This document shows positions 6,514 to 6,659 of a DNA stretch of 6,659 bases, piece by piece. The DNA is taken from positions 1-6,659 of the forward strand of contig JAGLDI010000139.1 in NCBI GenBank assembly GCA_023145655.1, written 5' to 3'. The DNA is from Desulfuromusa sp. (GTDB lineage Bacteria; Desulfobacterota; Desulfuromonadia; Desulfuromonadales; Geopsychrobacteraceae). The position numbers and the translations under genes are program-made. The notes beneath the pieces were generated by a model that did not search any database, was not told the origin of the DNA, and saw nothing but the letters and a program-made list of their open reading frames with translations. Position 1 is the stretch's first letter; the number at the start of each line of letters is the position of its first letter.

Positions 6514-6542
6514 TAAATATCAATAATAGTGATAATTGTCAA
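6514..6542 (-). promoter_or_regulatory. Candidate sigma-70-type promoter of hipBA
   Basis: On the minus strand a perfect TTGACA (plus 6537-6542) is followed by 17 bases and then TATTTA (plus 6514-6519). The -35 is consensus, but the -10 is weak. An alternative TATATT (plus 6510-6515) is a better -10 with a poor 21-base spacing. With the first pairing, transcription would start near 6507, only about 5 bases before the hipB ATG. Confidence 0.55.
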
Positions 6543-6546
6543 TTAT
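6532..6546. promoter_or_regulatory. Perfect 15-bp palindrome over the hipBA -35, candidate HipB operator
   Basis: ATAATTG-t-CAATTAT is perfectly symmetrical about position 6539 and contains the whole -35 hexamer of the candidate hipBA promoter. XRE-family dimers usually bind such palindromes, so a HipB dimer here would block RNA polymerase and give autorepression. The sequence is AT-rich, so chance symmetry is less surprising than in average DNA. The binding assignment is inference. Confidence 0.5.
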
Positions 6547-6567
6547 ATTTATCGTTCAATGCGATAG

Positions 6568-6659
6568 ATGATCAATTTCCCTCTCTCGCCATCGGATCGC
6601 TATATTGAGGTCAACTCTTCGGGTGAGGGACTTCCGTTATTGCAAACTATTTATCTAAA
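6568..6659 (+). CDS. Possible start of a divergent gene, runs off the right edge
   Basis: An ATG at 6568-6570 opens a plus-strand frame that stays open for 30 codons to the window end, immediately after an in-frame TAG. It starts MINFPLSPSDRYIEVNSSGE and continues GLPLLQTIYL. I do not recognise it and see no good Shine-Dalgarno. It would be divergent from hipBA and share its control region. An open frame of this length can be chance. Confidence 0.25.
   Translation, partial: MINFPLSPSDRYIEVNSSGEGLPLLQTIYL

Larger units (their letters stand above)
6506..6553. promoter_or_regulatory. Perfect 11-bp inverted repeat enclosing the hipBA promoter
   Basis: GATAAATATAA at 6506-6516 is exactly repeated in inverse at 6543-6553 (TTATATTTATC), leaving 26 bases between. 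The pair brackets the -35/-10 region and overlaps the edge of the 15-bp palindrome. GATA/TATC half-sites also occur as GATA-N8-TATC (6506-6521) and TATC-N9-GATA (6518-6534). The latter is loosely like the TATCC-N8-GGATA operators of E. coli HipB. Several HipB dimers could therefore bind side by side. Confidence 0.4.

Noticed and set aside
6503..6523. TTG at 6523 as the hipB start
   Set aside because: It lies upstream of the predicted transcription start, has no Shine-Dalgarno, and adds only an AT-rich hydrophobic stub outside the helix-turn-helix family pattern.

Overview
The window looks like chromosomal DNA from a Gram-negative bacterium of moderate GC content. An outer-envelope organism is implied by lipoprotein signal peptidase and an ElyC-type inner-membrane protein. 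The style of the IleRS and ElyC proteins, and the fold-back elements between genes, recall Desulfuromonadales (Geobacter/Pelobacter/Desulfuromonas relatives). That placement is an impression from memory, not a demonstrated assignment.

All confident genes are on the minus strand, so the window reads right to left. From the right end: a possible divergent gene start on the plus strand (6568 to the edge); an AT-rich control region (about 6503-6553) with a consensus -35 hexamer inside a perfect 15-bp palindrome, itself enclosed by an 11-bp inverted repeat; a two-gene hipB-hipA toxin-antitoxin operon (6502-4911) with overlapping stop and start; a roughly 420-bp gap holding a 163-bp TA-flanked palindromic element (4536-4698) and a featureless remainder; elyC (4490-3702), an envelope-biogenesis DUF218 protein; a second, unrelated TA-flanked fold-back element of about 146 bp (3468-3613); then a tightly coupled housekeeping run ileS (3426-646), lspA (644-141) and the first 48 codons of a YigZ/IMPACT-family gene (144 to the left edge).

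The ileS-lspA-yigZ run is almost certainly one transcription unit: lspA starts one base after the ileS stop, and the yigZ start overlaps the lspA stop. IleS charges tRNA-Ile, LspA processes prolipoproteins in the inner membrane, and ElyC belongs to envelope/peptidoglycan precursor homeostasis. hipBA is an accessory module in which HipB should repress its own promoter and restrain the HipA kinase.

No wholly new system is visible. The items most worth checking are the nested operator/promoter architecture of hipBA with a probable near-leaderless hipB start, and the two distinct palindromic MITE-like elements on either side of elyC.
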